DNA of 64,000 bases from IMG/VR virus record IMGVR_UViG_3300017743_005089, positions 1-64,000 of that record; one strand, given 5' to 3'. The translations under genes were made by a program, and so were the position numbers. Below the pieces are notes generated by a model. That model saw only the letters and a program-made list of their open reading frames with translations. It did no database searches and was not told the DNA's origin. The DNA comes from a virus. Of this stretch, positions 50,790 through 59,454 are shown in pieces (position 1 is the stretch's first letter; every line of letters begins with the position of its first letter).

Positions 50790-51708
50790 AGTTATTGGTA
50801 ATCCTGAAAACTTTGATTTGTCTTGTGAAGAAGATCGATTTAGGTTTGGAAAAGTTGTCATAGAGAAACAAAACGGACAACTATTAAATCATTATTACGA
50901 TCACTCGCCCTGGAAGTTTAGCGCAAAAAATTCAAAAGCAGTTAGTTTTATCAAGCAAATAGAAAGAGCTGATACGTCTCTTTGTTTTCCAGATTTTGAA
51001 CCAATTAAAATTTATTTTATTGATTTCCCGCCAAAAGCTCAAATCATTCATGAATCAAAAGAAGCTATTTTATTCCAATCATATATAGACAAACATGAGC
51101 CAGAATGCCCACCGAATCTAAAACTTCATCCTGATTTTATTTGCTGTCCTGATTTTACTTTCTGGGATTGGTGTGGAATGAAGTATGATCAATATTTTCC
51201 TAAGGTTCAAAACGCAGGAAAATTAAAACCAACTTCTCAAAAAATGTTTTGGCGTGGTACAAAATATCCCAAGCTTCGTGGTCCATTGGTGAATCTCAGC
51301 GAAAAATATCCAGACTTAATTGACGCTCAATTCTCAAAGCCTAATAAAAATGATGCTAATTTTATATCCCTGGAAGATGCTGTTGCTGGTTATTCTTATT
51401 TTATTGACCTACAAGCTTCTGGATGGAGTCCAAGAGTTAAATATTTTCTTCAATCACATCGTTTGACTTTCTTACAAGAACGCTTTCACAAAGCTTATTA
51501 TGAAAAGTATCTAGTTCCAATGGAGCATTATATTCCAATCAAAAAAGATCTTTCTGATCTTGTGGAAAAAATTAATTGGGCAAACGATAACCCTGAACAC
51601 GTTAAAGAGATTATTGATAATGCTTTTGACTTTAGTTTGACTCATTTTTCTATTGATGCTGTAAATAAAAAATGGCTTGAAGTAATTAAGGCTTCTCAAA
51701 ATGCATGA
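50782..51708 (+). CDS. GT90 (CAP10/POGLUT-like) glycosyltransferase
   Basis: 308 residues from GTG at 50782, overlapping the ATPase stop by eight bases. KMFWRGTKYPKLRGPLVNLS, FIDLQASGWSPRVKYFLQSH and HYIPIKKDLSDLVEKINWAN reproduce the CAP10 domain of GT90 enzymes, which add xylose or glucose to glycans and proteins in fungi and animals. All three landmark motifs are in order and the length suits the catalytic domain alone. Confidence 0.88.
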   Translation: MNRVIGNPENFDLSCEEDRFRFGKVVIEKQNGQLLNHYYDHSPWKFSAKNSKAVSFIKQIERADTSLCFPDFEPIKIYFIDFPPKAQIIHESKEAILFQSYIDKHEPECPPNLKLHPDFICCPDFTFWDWCGMKYDQYFPKVQNAGKLKPTSQKMFWRGTKYPKLRGPLVNLSEKYPDLIDAQFSKPNKNDANFISLEDAVAGYSYFIDLQASGWSPRVKYFLQSHRLTFLQERFHKAYYEKYLVPMEHYIPIKKDLSDLVEKINWANDNPEHVKEIIDNAFDFSLTHFSIDAVNKKWLEVIKASQNA

Positions 51709-52360
51709 TTTATACATATTAACTACGGCAATCGATAGGCCTGATTTACATAATCAGACATTACCACCATTTTTTGACATACTTCAAAAACAAGGCATTA
51801 ATTATAAATGGTTTATTAATTTAGACTCTCCATTTAAAAAAACACAAGAAGCTGTAGATAATTTCAAAAACTTTACTTTAGGTACTCAAGATTTACATAT
51901 ATCAGACAAGGCTTGTTTTTATTCAGCAGCAAAACATGTGATCACCTCGGCTTACAAGGAACTCCAAAACTTGGATGGTTATATTATGTGGCTTGAAGAT
52001 GACTGGGACTTACTTATTCCATTTAATATGAGAGAATTAATTGACGGTAATTATGAATACATTGGTTTTCACTTTCATCACTTTTTTGAGTTTTCATTTA
52101 ACCCGACTATATGGAGTAAAGATTTCTTTGTTAAAAATGTATACGAACCCTTTGCAGCCTCAGAAGAGTCCATTGATCCAGAGCAACTACTCATTAATCA
52201 CCATAAACAAACGAGATCTAAAAACCCCAATCACTTAAAAAATGTGAATCGAATTAATTTCAATGGAGTATTTGAAGACGCTGGGAGAAAATGGGGGCAA
52301 CAATATAATTTAAAAAAATGGAACAAAAACAAAGTAGGAGGAAGTGTTAGTTATGCCTAA
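51701..52360 (+). CDS. GT-A glycosyltransferase with EDD motif
   Basis: 219 residues. DLYILTTAIDRPDLHNQTLP opens the fold, and YIMWLEDDWDLLIPFN (about 87-102) is the metal-binding site. The C-terminus is charged. No more exact family can be named. It overlaps the GT90 gene by eight bases and the next GT2 gene by eight bases. Confidence 0.65.
   Translation: MHDLYILTTAIDRPDLHNQTLPPFFDILQKQGINYKWFINLDSPFKKTQEAVDNFKNFTLGTQDLHISDKACFYSAAKHVITSAYKELQNLDGYIMWLEDDWDLLIPFNMRELIDGNYEYIGFHFHHFFEFSFNPTIWSKDFFVKNVYEPFAASEESIDPEQLLINHHKQTRSKNPNHLKNVNRINFNGVFEDAGRKWGQQYNLKKWNKNKVGGSVSYA
52336..52341 (+). promoter_or_regulatory. Strong Shine-Dalgarno site deciding the start of the GT2 gene
   Basis: AGGAGG lies 11 bases before the ATG at 52353 and only two before an in-frame GTG at 52344, so the ATG is the better start. 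Confidence 0.7.
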
Positions 52361-53084
52361 AGCCTCCATAATATTATCGTCCCATAATAACTTATCCGAA
52401 CTTGAGTTAAGTATTGAAAGCTTAAAATACCAAACAGAAAAAGATTTCGAAATCATTATAGCGGATGATGGATCAACGGATGGCACTATAGAATATTTAG
52501 AAGAGCAAGGCGTAAAATATTTTAGCCGCCCAAATGAAGGGTATAGATTAGCCTACATATGGAATCGTGGCGCAGAATTAGCATCTGGAGATAGATTTAT
52601 CTTTGGTAACTCAGATATTATATCTCATCCCAAAAGAATCGAAGAGCATTTATTGTGCGGTGATAATCTAGTTGCTGGAATTTATCCATCAATACCCATT
52701 GATTATGTGCATACCATAACCAAACACAAGATAAAATATGATTTTTGGTCGATAGATTTAATAGCTACAGAAGACAGAAGAAAAGATTATATTTCTGGCC
52801 TAAAAAAGCCTCAGTTAAATCATGGTAAAAAAATACCACCTCGATACATGTATGGAGGGAACTGGTCTTGCCCTGCTAATGTCTTTAAAAAACTTGGTGG
52901 ACTTGACGAAGGATTTAAGGGCTGGGGTGGAGAAGATTTTGATTTAGCTAGAAGAGCTCAGCTAGATGATCGCGACGTGATACTAAACATCAACTGCATG
53001 GGCTACCACCTCGACCATGATACGGTCAATAGGGATGAAACTAGATCACTCGGCAAAGGTTACTTTAATAAAAAATGGTCATAA
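52353..53084 (+). CDS. GT2 family glycosyltransferase with galactosyltransferase-type C-terminus
   Basis: 243 residues. A classic GT2 start ASIILSSHNNLSELELSIESL, IIIADDGSTDGTIEYL, then FIFGNSD and the C-terminal GGNWSCPANVFKKLGGLDEGF and GWGGEDFDLARRA, as in GT2/GT7-type enzymes, where GWGxEDxD holds the catalytic base. Complete and convincing. It is followed by a 17-base gap before the GT17 gene. Confidence 0.9.
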   Translation: MPKASIILSSHNNLSELELSIESLKYQTEKDFEIIIADDGSTDGTIEYLEEQGVKYFSRPNEGYRLAYIWNRGAELASGDRFIFGNSDIISHPKRIEEHLLCGDNLVAGIYPSIPIDYVHTITKHKIKYDFWSIDLIATEDRRKDYISGLKKPQLNHGKKIPPRYMYGGNWSCPANVFKKLGGLDEGFKGWGGEDFDLARRAQLDDRDVILNINCMGYHLDHDTVNRDETRSLGKGYFNKKWS

Positions 53085-53101
53085 CACTAACATAAAATAT
53101 A

Positions 53102-53902
53102 ATGAAACCTCAAATAATAGATGCATTTATGCTGAACAACGAATTGGACGCTCTCAACTTCAGGCTCCATGAACTAAACAAATATGTAGACAAGTTCGTA
53201 ATCTATGAGAACTCATGGACTCATAGCGGCAATAAGAAACCTCTCCATTTTGAAGAAAACAAGCAAATGTTTTCTGAATTTTCTAATAAGATAGTTCACA
53301 TAAAAAGCAATACACGAGGGAAAGACAACTGGAAAAGGGAGTTTGCTCAAAGATATGAAGTTTTGCTTAAAGGTGTATCTTCTCTTAATTTAAATGATAA
53401 CGATATTGTTTCACTTTGTGACTTAGATGAAGTCATAGACCCTAAATTAATCTTAAACTACAAAGAAGAATTGCCCAGCAATAGCCCGCTTTTAGTTTGC
53501 CCTCATTGGTTCAATGTTTCTTGGGATTGCTATCTTGGGGCATGGAATCATCACAGCATTGTATTTTCTTATTGGGGGGAACTGAAAAAAAGATTAGGCC
53601 ACTGGAGGGGTACGCATTGCGGATGGCGATGGGACCACCCTAAATTCCCCAAGCCAATCCAAAGAAAAGAACTTTCTGGCTGGCATGCATCTTGGTTTAT
53701 GGATCCTGAAGATTTAATTGTGAAGCTTAAAAGCTTTGCTCATAATGGCGAAGATTGGGTTTCGAAGATATTAAAAGATATTAATATAATTGACAGCAGA
53801 ATTAAAGAGGGCAAAGATGTGACTGGAAGATTTAACATTAAAAAGTTTGATTCCCCTTATCCTAGATATAAGGATTTAATTAATTATGGAATTAAAAAAT
53901 AA
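53102..53902 (+). CDS. GT17-like glycosyltransferase
   Basis: 266 residues. IIDAFMLNNELDALNFRLHEL, KFVIYENSWTHSGNKKPLHF and DIVSLCDLDEVIDPKLI (DLDE) match GT17, the family of bisecting beta-1,4-GlcNAc transferases (MGAT3) with many bacterial and viral members. GWHASWFMDPED near the C-terminus is the family's later motif. Phage members are probably active on other acceptors. Confidence 0.87.
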   Translation: MKPQIIDAFMLNNELDALNFRLHELNKYVDKFVIYENSWTHSGNKKPLHFEENKQMFSEFSNKIVHIKSNTRGKDNWKREFAQRYEVLLKGVSSLNLNDNDIVSLCDLDEVIDPKLILNYKEELPSNSPLLVCPHWFNVSWDCYLGAWNHHSIVFSYWGELKKRLGHWRGTHCGWRWDHPKFPKPIQRKELSGWHASWFMDPEDLIVKLKSFAHNGEDWVSKILKDINIIDSRIKEGKDVTGRFNIKKFDSPYPRYKDLINYGIKK

Positions 53903-54626
53903 AACTGCTTCTATTTGTGGCTGTGCGAAAAATATAGCAGAACACTTACCTTTATCAATTTCTAAAATTGAAATGATTTCTTCTGTTTTTAAAGAAGTAA
54001 AAATTTTTATTTTCGAGAACGATTCAACAGATGATACGCTGGTAATACTTAATCAATGGGCAAGCGATAATAAATCAGTAGAAGTTATATCGGAAAACAA
54101 CATCCCACTTAAAGCCACTAAAGGGTGGTATAAAAGAGTTGAAACACTGTCTTATGCGCGCAATAAGGTTTTAGAAGCCACAAAAAAATATGAACCCGAT
54201 TATTATATTATGATTGATCTGGACGAAGTTATTAGCAAGCTGAGTCTAGATGGTTTTTTAAGTTCTTTTAATCTTGAGGTTGACTGGGACATGGTTGGAG
54301 CAAATCAAACAGGCCACTATTACGACTTGTGGGTCTTAAGAACCTTTGATGATTGGATGAATTATGACTGTTGGGAAGAATGCGTACCAAAGCATGGTTA
54401 TGAAAAATGCATAGAATCAAAAAAACGAAACATTCCAATTGACTCAGAACCCATAGAGGTTTTATCCTGCTTTGGAGGCCTTGGTATCTACAAGTTCAGC
54501 CATGTAAAAAATTGCAACTATACTAAATCAGGAAAAAGAACAGTTGAACACACATATTTACACAACCAAATGAGAGAAAAAAATAATTCTCGTTTTTTTA
54601 TCAACCCCAAGATGATAGGATACTAA
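53886..54626 (+). CDS. GT-A glycosyltransferase (mannosyltransferase-like)
   Basis: 246 residues. SICGCAKNIAEHLPLSISKI, FIFENDSTDDTLVILNQWA and a Y-A-R-N-K-V-L segment precede YYIMIDLDEVISKL (DLDE metal site). The layout recalls capsule-type mannosyltransferases (GT69/CMT1-like), though the exact family is uncertain. It overlaps GT17 by 17 bases and abuts the next gene by one base. Confidence 0.7.
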   Translation: MELKNKTASICGCAKNIAEHLPLSISKIEMISSVFKEVKIFIFENDSTDDTLVILNQWASDNKSVEVISENNIPLKATKGWYKRVETLSYARNKVLEATKKYEPDYYIMIDLDEVISKLSLDGFLSSFNLEVDWDMVGANQTGHYYDLWVLRTFDDWMNYDCWEECVPKHGYEKCIESKKRNIPIDSEPIEVLSCFGGLGIYKFSHVKNCNYTKSGKRTVEHTYLHNQMREKNNSRFFINPKMIGY

Positions 54627-55273
54627 TGAAAAAAATTTTTAAAGTTTTTGTGTGTTGTCATAAATATATCCACAGGGTTAAAGATATAAAAGCTCGTGTC
54701 AACAAATGGAAGCTTGGTGATTACTTAATTTTTGTCGGCGGCCAAGAGCAAAAACAGTTGGAAGAAAATGTTATTCAGTTAAAATGCCGCGATCTATACG
54801 AAGATCTGCCAGAAAAAATGTTTACTATTTATAGGTATTTAGCAGGTAACGGATACGCTGATAAATATGACTATTTCTGGAAAATAGATGATGATATTGA
54901 TTTCATTAGGTGGAACGCTCATAGAGAAACACAACTCTCAGATTGTTTGGTGAATGATTACTGCGGATTAAAAGTCTTAGACAAGCCAGGAAAAAGAGGG
55001 TGGCATATCGGTAGAGTGCAAAAAGATTCGCCATGGTATAACAAAAAATACAATGGAAAATATGTTGATTGGGCTGACGGAGGATCTACTTATTTCTTAA
55101 GTTCTAATTCTATAAATAAATGGAAGAATTTTTATGAACTTTCAGATATAAGATTACACCATATATACGAAGACCTTGCAGTAGGTTTGTTTTTAAAAAA
55201 ATGCAATATATTACCCATGCAAATAGACCCTTGGAAGGATAAACCTATACTGAGGTTTAATATAAATAAATGA
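54626..55273 (+). CDS. GT31-like glycosyltransferase
   Basis: 215 residues. YFWKIDDDIDFIRWN (about 89-103) contains the DDD metal site and HIYEDLAVGLFLKKCNI the E-D-x-x-x-G motif of GT31 beta-1,3-galactosyl/GlcNAc transferases; DGGSTYFLSSNSI is the intervening G-x-x-Y motif. Small for the family, catalytic domain only. Overlaps by one base upstream and four downstream. Confidence 0.8.
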   Translation: MKKIFKVFVCCHKYIHRVKDIKARVNKWKLGDYLIFVGGQEQKQLEENVIQLKCRDLYEDLPEKMFTIYRYLAGNGYADKYDYFWKIDDDIDFIRWNAHRETQLSDCLVNDYCGLKVLDKPGKRGWHIGRVQKDSPWYNKKYNGKYVDWADGGSTYFLSSNSINKWKNFYELSDIRLHHIYEDLAVGLFLKKCNILPMQIDPWKDKPILRFNINK

Positions 55274-56043
55274 AAGTGTTTAGCTCCAGCGACCAAGGTC
55301 TTTTTGGTAGTTCTTTATTTTGGGTATTGAACAGGCTGCCTTATTTTTATGATAAAAAGATGTACCCTAACTGGGAAATACTAAACATTAACCATGGCGA
55401 CCCTAATAATAATGATAATATAGTTCCTGAAATTATATATCCTATAAAATTATCAGATTTACCTTCAAAAAAAGTAAACTTAAACACGGTACCAACTCAT
55501 AATTTTACAGACTTCAATCAAGCTAATTTTTATTTTAATCATTTTTTTCAATTTAATTTTGAAATAATTCAACTAGCAGACAGCATTTCTAAAAATTTTA
55601 AAAACACTCTTGGTATACATTTTAGAGGCAATGACAAAACAAAAACTAATCACGAATCTATCTGCATAAATGAAAATCAGTTCTTTAAAAAAATAGAAAA
55701 GTTTGCTGAATCAAATAAGTTTGATAGTATTTTCTTATTGTCTGACGACATACAAATTAAAAACAATATAAAAAATCTATTGTTTGAAAAATTTAAATGC
55801 GACATCATTCTTAATGACTTCCCTTTTACTTTCCATATGGATCAAAAAAATATGGATAATAGACTTGAATTAACCAAGCAATCTGTTGCAGAAATGCTCG
55901 CCTTATCAAAATGCAAATCAGTTCTAAAAAGCCACTCCGCCTTTTCAAGCTGGGCAAAGATAATCAACCCTGAACTCGAAATGTATCGAGTGAATGAATG
56001 CAAAAATAATTGGTTTCCTGATTACTATTTACCTGAGCTGTAA
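55270..56043 (+). CDS. Fucosyltransferase-like GT-B protein
   Basis: 257 residues. NTLGIHFRGNDKTK carries the H-x-R-x-x-D motif that binds GDP-fucose in alpha-1,2/alpha-1,6/O-fucosyltransferases; FDSIFLLSDDIQIKNNI and KSVLKSHSAFSSWAKIINP are the following two family motifs. GDP-L-fucose or GDP-L-galactose made by phage enzymes would be the natural donor. Not closely similar to the protein at 43491. Confidence 0.7.
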   Translation: MKVFSSSDQGLFGSSLFWVLNRLPYFYDKKMYPNWEILNINHGDPNNNDNIVPEIIYPIKLSDLPSKKVNLNTVPTHNFTDFNQANFYFNHFFQFNFEIIQLADSISKNFKNTLGIHFRGNDKTKTNHESICINENQFFKKIEKFAESNKFDSIFLLSDDIQIKNNIKNLLFEKFKCDIILNDFPFTFHMDQKNMDNRLELTKQSVAEMLALSKCKSVLKSHSAFSSWAKIINPELEMYRVNECKNNWFPDYYLPEL

Positions 56044-56744
56044 TGAAAGCTCTTTGTTTTACTTTTGACCGCAATATGCCAATAATGGAATATGTTTTAT
56101 ATACATATTTTAAGTGCTGGCCAGATAATCCTTTTGTTTTTTACGTTCCGTGGAATGAAGTTAAACCCAGCTACTTAGTTGATAAATATGGGTCCAATAA
56201 AATAAAATTGTTACAAACAGATAGCGCGGTAAAGCCTACAATCCGAACTCTACTTTCGGCAGTTGAGCCCAATGAGTTTATATGGTGGGCTCAGGACGAT
56301 AAATACATAATTGATTTTAAAAATAAACAAATTATACAAGACTTACACCAATACAATTCTCAAAATATTGGCGGATTTATGTTTACTAAAAATTCTGATG
56401 CCGAAAAAAGTCACCTTAAAACAAAAAATAATTTTGGTAAGCACGAATTGATTAAGAAAAAAAATCATCACCAAATATTTCAGCCACAATTAATTAAAAA
56501 GGAGGTTATAGAATATCTTTACCTTCACGATTCCTTAAATGAGCATTACCCCTTACATAATCTTTATAAAATTATGAGCTTTAAACCCATTAAAGACTTA
56601 TACTCCACACAAGTTAACCACATAAGTATCGCTGAATCACTTGACCAAGGTAGAATAACATCAAATTTAGTGTATCATATGAATGAGGATAATTTTGAAA
56701 TACCAGATTTACCTCGATGCAACAAAACAATGATTTATTATTAA
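56043..56744 (+). CDS. Putative GT-A glycosyltransferase
   Basis: 233 residues. CFTFDRNMPIMEYVLYTYF, then FIWWAQDDKYIIDFK (about 79-93) with a QDD site in the place of DxD. The C-terminal half is His/Asn rich. Weakest of the GT-A predictions, supported by overlaps with its neighbours and the shared layout. Confidence 0.55.
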   Translation: MKALCFTFDRNMPIMEYVLYTYFKCWPDNPFVFYVPWNEVKPSYLVDKYGSNKIKLLQTDSAVKPTIRTLLSAVEPNEFIWWAQDDKYIIDFKNKQIIQDLHQYNSQNIGGFMFTKNSDAEKSHLKTKNNFGKHELIKKKNHHQIFQPQLIKKEVIEYLYLHDSLNEHYPLHNLYKIMSFKPIKDLYSTQVNHISIAESLDQGRITSNLVYHMNEDNFEIPDLPRCNKTMIYY

Positions 56745-56745
56745 A

Positions 56746-57276
56746 ATGGGCTTGGGAAACAAAAAAACTTTACAATTTATAAAACATGATGCAGTATGCG
56801 TTGAGGTTGGAGTCTGGAAAGGTGATTTATCTAGACAGATAGCCCAGCTCCCAATCTCAAAACTTTACTTAGTAGATCCATGGAAAACAATAAATGACGT
56901 TGAAGGCAGGCTACACAATAGAGAGCAAAAAGAACTTGATGACATATATAACATTGTAAGAAGAAGATTTTTCTTTAATAAAAAAATTCAAATACTTCGG
57001 AAATTTTCTACAGAGGCTATGTTGGATATACAAGATAATTCTGTTGACTGGATATATGTTGACGGCAACCACAGTTATGAATACGTTAAAGAAGATCTTG
57101 CGGGCTGGTGGCCAAAGTTAAAAAGTGGTGGATTTTTATGTGGAGACGATTACGTCAAGCAAGATGACTTACAGTTCGGAATAATTCAGGCAGTAGATGA
57201 GTTCTCTGAAGAATACAAAGATCAAATCAACCACTCAGAACTTATAAAAGATCAATTTGCCTTCCAAAAAAAGTAA
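56746..57276 (+). CDS. Methyltransferase (Methyltransf_24 type), copy 1
   Basis: 176 residues. AVCVEVGVWKGDLSRQIA is motif I, LYLVDPWKTI the acidic loop, DWIYVDGNHSYEYVKEDLAGWW the diagnostic D-G-x-H-x-Y motif of the Methyltransf_24 family, and LKSGGFLCGDDY the following strand. Members methylate sugars, often in nucleotide-sugar or glycan pathways. It is clearly paralogous to the protein at 57879, with a sulfotransferase gene between. Confidence 0.85.
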   Translation: MGLGNKKTLQFIKHDAVCVEVGVWKGDLSRQIAQLPISKLYLVDPWKTINDVEGRLHNREQKELDDIYNIVRRRFFFNKKIQILRKFSTEAMLDIQDNSVDWIYVDGNHSYEYVKEDLAGWWPKLKSGGFLCGDDYVKQDDLQFGIIQAVDEFSEEYKDQINHSELIKDQFAFQKK

Positions 57277-57285
57277 GATTTCAAA

Positions 57286-57876
57286 ATGGTTTCTGCTGAT
57301 TTAAAATGTGTTTTTATACACATACCTAAATGTGCTGGCAGCTCTATAAACCAAGATTTAAAACTTCAGTCTATTGGTTTCTCAGGTCATTCCCCAGCCT
57401 CCTGTCATTTTGATTATCTTGGTGATTATTTTTCATTCACTTTTATTAGAAATCCCTATGATAGGGTGGTTTCAGCTTATAAATATTTTCAAAAATTAAC
57501 CCCTGGCCACAGGTGGTACAAAAGAAATAGCATTATAGCAGATGTTGCATCAAAAATGGACTTTAATGAGTTCGCCAACCATATCGTAGATTTCCAAAAA
57601 CTAATGGTAAGAGAAGAAGGTTCTTTTGAGTCTGGAATACATTTTCAACCTTTTGATTACTTCTTAGATAAAGAGATTAATTATATAGGTAGATTTGAAG
57701 ATATTCAAAAAGATTATAGTTACATTAGATCAAGGCTAAATTTGCCTGTTAAAATTTTACAAAAAACAAATTCCACAAATAATAATCATTACCAGAAAAT
57801 ATACGGTGGAGATGCAGAAAGAATAGTGTATAATATATATAGCCAAGACATTAAAAAATATAAATATCAATTTTAA
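57286..57876 (+). CDS. Carbohydrate sulfotransferase (5 of 5)
   Basis: 196 residues. PAPS loop CVFIHIPKCAGSSINQDL and 3'-phosphate site FTFIRNPYDRVVSAYK. It is flanked by two paralogous methyltransferases, so sulfation and methylation may decorate the same sugar. An AGTGTATAATATA sequence lies near its 3' end (57829), which might start a transcript for the next gene with a leader of about 30 bases. Confidence 0.88.
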   Translation: MVSADLKCVFIHIPKCAGSSINQDLKLQSIGFSGHSPASCHFDYLGDYFSFTFIRNPYDRVVSAYKYFQKLTPGHRWYKRNSIIADVASKMDFNEFANHIVDFQKLMVREEGSFESGIHFQPFDYFLDKEINYIGRFEDIQKDYSYIRSRLNLPVKILQKTNSTNNNHYQKIYGGDAERIVYNIYSQDIKKYKYQF

Positions 57877-57878
57877 AT

Positions 57879-58448
57879 ATGGAACCTTTACCTTACGAAT
57901 TTGAACTAGATGATTCAAGATTATCTTTACTTGAAAAAATTAAACCTGGAGACGTTTGTGTAGAGATTGGAACCTTTAAAGGTGATTTCGCCGACTTTAT
58001 CTTAAAAATGGAACCATCAAAGCTTCATTTGATTGATCCCTGGATTAGCATTATGGATGTTCCAGCTAGATGGCATGCAATTCCTCAAGATCAAATGGAT
58101 GAAATAAAATCTCAAGTTTACTCTAGATTTGCCTCAGATGCCAGGGTACAAATAATTGAAAAATATTCTATAGATGGCCTGGATGATTTTGACGATGACT
58201 CTATCGACTGGATATACCTTGACGCAAATCATTCTTATTCTTTTATAGAACAGGATTTAACAAATTGGTGGGATAAGCTAAAGCCAGGAGGTTTTTTATG
58301 TGGGAATGCATATCAAGATGACGAGGCGCAAATTAAGTTGCTTGATTTTGGGATAATACCTGCTGTAGATTCTTTTCTTGAAGATCTCTTTGAAGAGATT
58401 GCAAATTTTGAAACTTTTAAATACCAATTTATCTTAACAAAAAAATGA
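57879..58448 (+). CDS. Methyltransferase (Methyltransf_24 type), copy 2
   Basis: 189 residues. VCVEIGTFKGDFADFIL, LHLIDPWISIMD and DWIYLDANHSYSFIEQDLTNWW align motif for motif with the protein at 56746. The family Gly before Asn/His-His is Ala here (LDANHSY), and the later GDDY is GNAY, so specificity may have changed. An extra N-terminal segment of about 15 residues is present. Confidence 0.85.
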   Translation: MEPLPYEFELDDSRLSLLEKIKPGDVCVEIGTFKGDFADFILKMEPSKLHLIDPWISIMDVPARWHAIPQDQMDEIKSQVYSRFASDARVQIIEKYSIDGLDDFDDDSIDWIYLDANHSYSFIEQDLTNWWDKLKPGGFLCGNAYQDDEAQIKLLDFGIIPAVDSFLEDLFEEIANFETFKYQFILTKK

Positions 58449-59437
58449 AAATATTAGTTGGTGGCGCAGGCGGTTTTATCGCTGGATACTTAGTTAAAGA
58501 TTTATTGGGCCAAGGACATGAAGTTGTTGCTGCTGATATTAAACCTTTTGATCAATGGTATCAGACTTTCCCAGAAGCAGAAAATCATGCTGACTGCAAT
58601 TTACAACAAAAAGAAAACTGCTATAATTTAAGTGTTGGTGTTGACAGAACCTACAACCTTGCCTGCAATATGGGAGGCATGGGTTTTGTAGAAAACAATC
58701 AGGCGCTTTGCATGGAGAATGTTTTAATTCAAACTCACATAATGATGGCTGCACGAGACAATGGCGTCAAAGAAGTTCTTTATAGTTCAACAGCCTGTGT
58801 CTATCCAGCTGCAATTCAGTCTGAAATCAAAGATGAATCATCTCAGGCTTTAAAAGAATCCGATGTATTTCCCGCTAATCCAGATGATGGTTATGGTTGG
58901 GAAAAATTGTTCAGTGAATTAATTACTTATTATTACGGAAAAGATTTTGAGATTGATTCTCGAACTTGCCGTTATCACAATGTATATGGGCCCTTTGGCA
59001 CATGGCGAGGAGGTCGTGAAAAAGCTCCTGCCGCAATCTGCCGTAAAGTTATTGAAGCAAAAATGAGCGGTAATCATGAGATTGAAATTTGGGGTGACGG
59101 AGAGCAGACCCGTTCATTTATGTTTATTGATGATTGTATTACTGGCATGGAATTGATGTGGGAAAAAGGAGACTCTCGACCATTAAATCTTGGTAGTGAT
59201 CGCATGGTATCTATCAATCAATTAGTTGATATTATTGAAGGTATAGGAGGATTAAAATTGAAGAGAAACTACAATCTTGATGCACCCCAAGGAGTTCGCG
59301 GCAGAAATAGCGATAATACCATGATAAAAGAGGTTTTAGACTGGGCTCCATCAATCTCTTTAGAAGAAGGTTTAGAAAAAACATATGCATGGATCTATAA
59401 TCAAATGCAAAACTGCAGTGAATCTTCAGGGTATTAA
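58445..59437 (+). CDS. gme: GDP-D-mannose 3,5-epimerase
   Basis: 330 residues. GGAGGFIAGYLV (NAD loop), NMGGMGFVENNQALCMENV, YSSTACVYP, YGWEK catalytic pair, YHNVYGPFGTWRGGREKA, TRSFMFIDDCITGM and GVRGRNSDN follow the plant/bacterial GDP-mannose 3,5-epimerase signature in order. The enzyme makes GDP-L-galactose and GDP-L-gulose from GDP-mannose. The N-terminus is shorter than in plant enzymes. It completes the set of GDP-sugar enzymes with gmd and fcl. Confidence 0.9.
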   Translation: MKILVGGAGGFIAGYLVKDLLGQGHEVVAADIKPFDQWYQTFPEAENHADCNLQQKENCYNLSVGVDRTYNLACNMGGMGFVENNQALCMENVLIQTHIMMAARDNGVKEVLYSSTACVYPAAIQSEIKDESSQALKESDVFPANPDDGYGWEKLFSELITYYYGKDFEIDSRTCRYHNVYGPFGTWRGGREKAPAAICRKVIEAKMSGNHEIEIWGDGEQTRSFMFIDDCITGMELMWEKGDSRPLNLGSDRMVSINQLVDIIEGIGGLKLKRNYNLDAPQGVRGRNSDNTMIKEVLDWAPSISLEEGLEKTYAWIYNQMQNCSESSGY

Positions 59438-59449
59438 GTGTAATATATA
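59437..59449 (+). promoter_or_regulatory. AGTGTAATATAAT-class box (AGTGTAATATATA)
   Basis: It follows the GDP-mannose epimerase stop; the ATG at 59455 is 18 bases from the first base of the box. It would start the holin/repeat-protein group. Confidence 0.6.
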
Positions 59450-59454
59450 TCACT

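Noticed and set aside
57829-57841. AGTGTATAATATA as a further member of the promoter class
   Set aside because: It lies inside the sulfotransferase coding frame about 50 bases before the next start and departs from the spacing of the others; mentioned in the gene entry only.
23874-59437. Sugar genes as a DNA hypermodification (glucosyl-HMC type) system
   Set aside because: No hydroxymethylase, thymidylate/dCMP modifying enzyme or DNA glucosyltransferase is seen; the enzymes are typical of polysaccharide synthesis.
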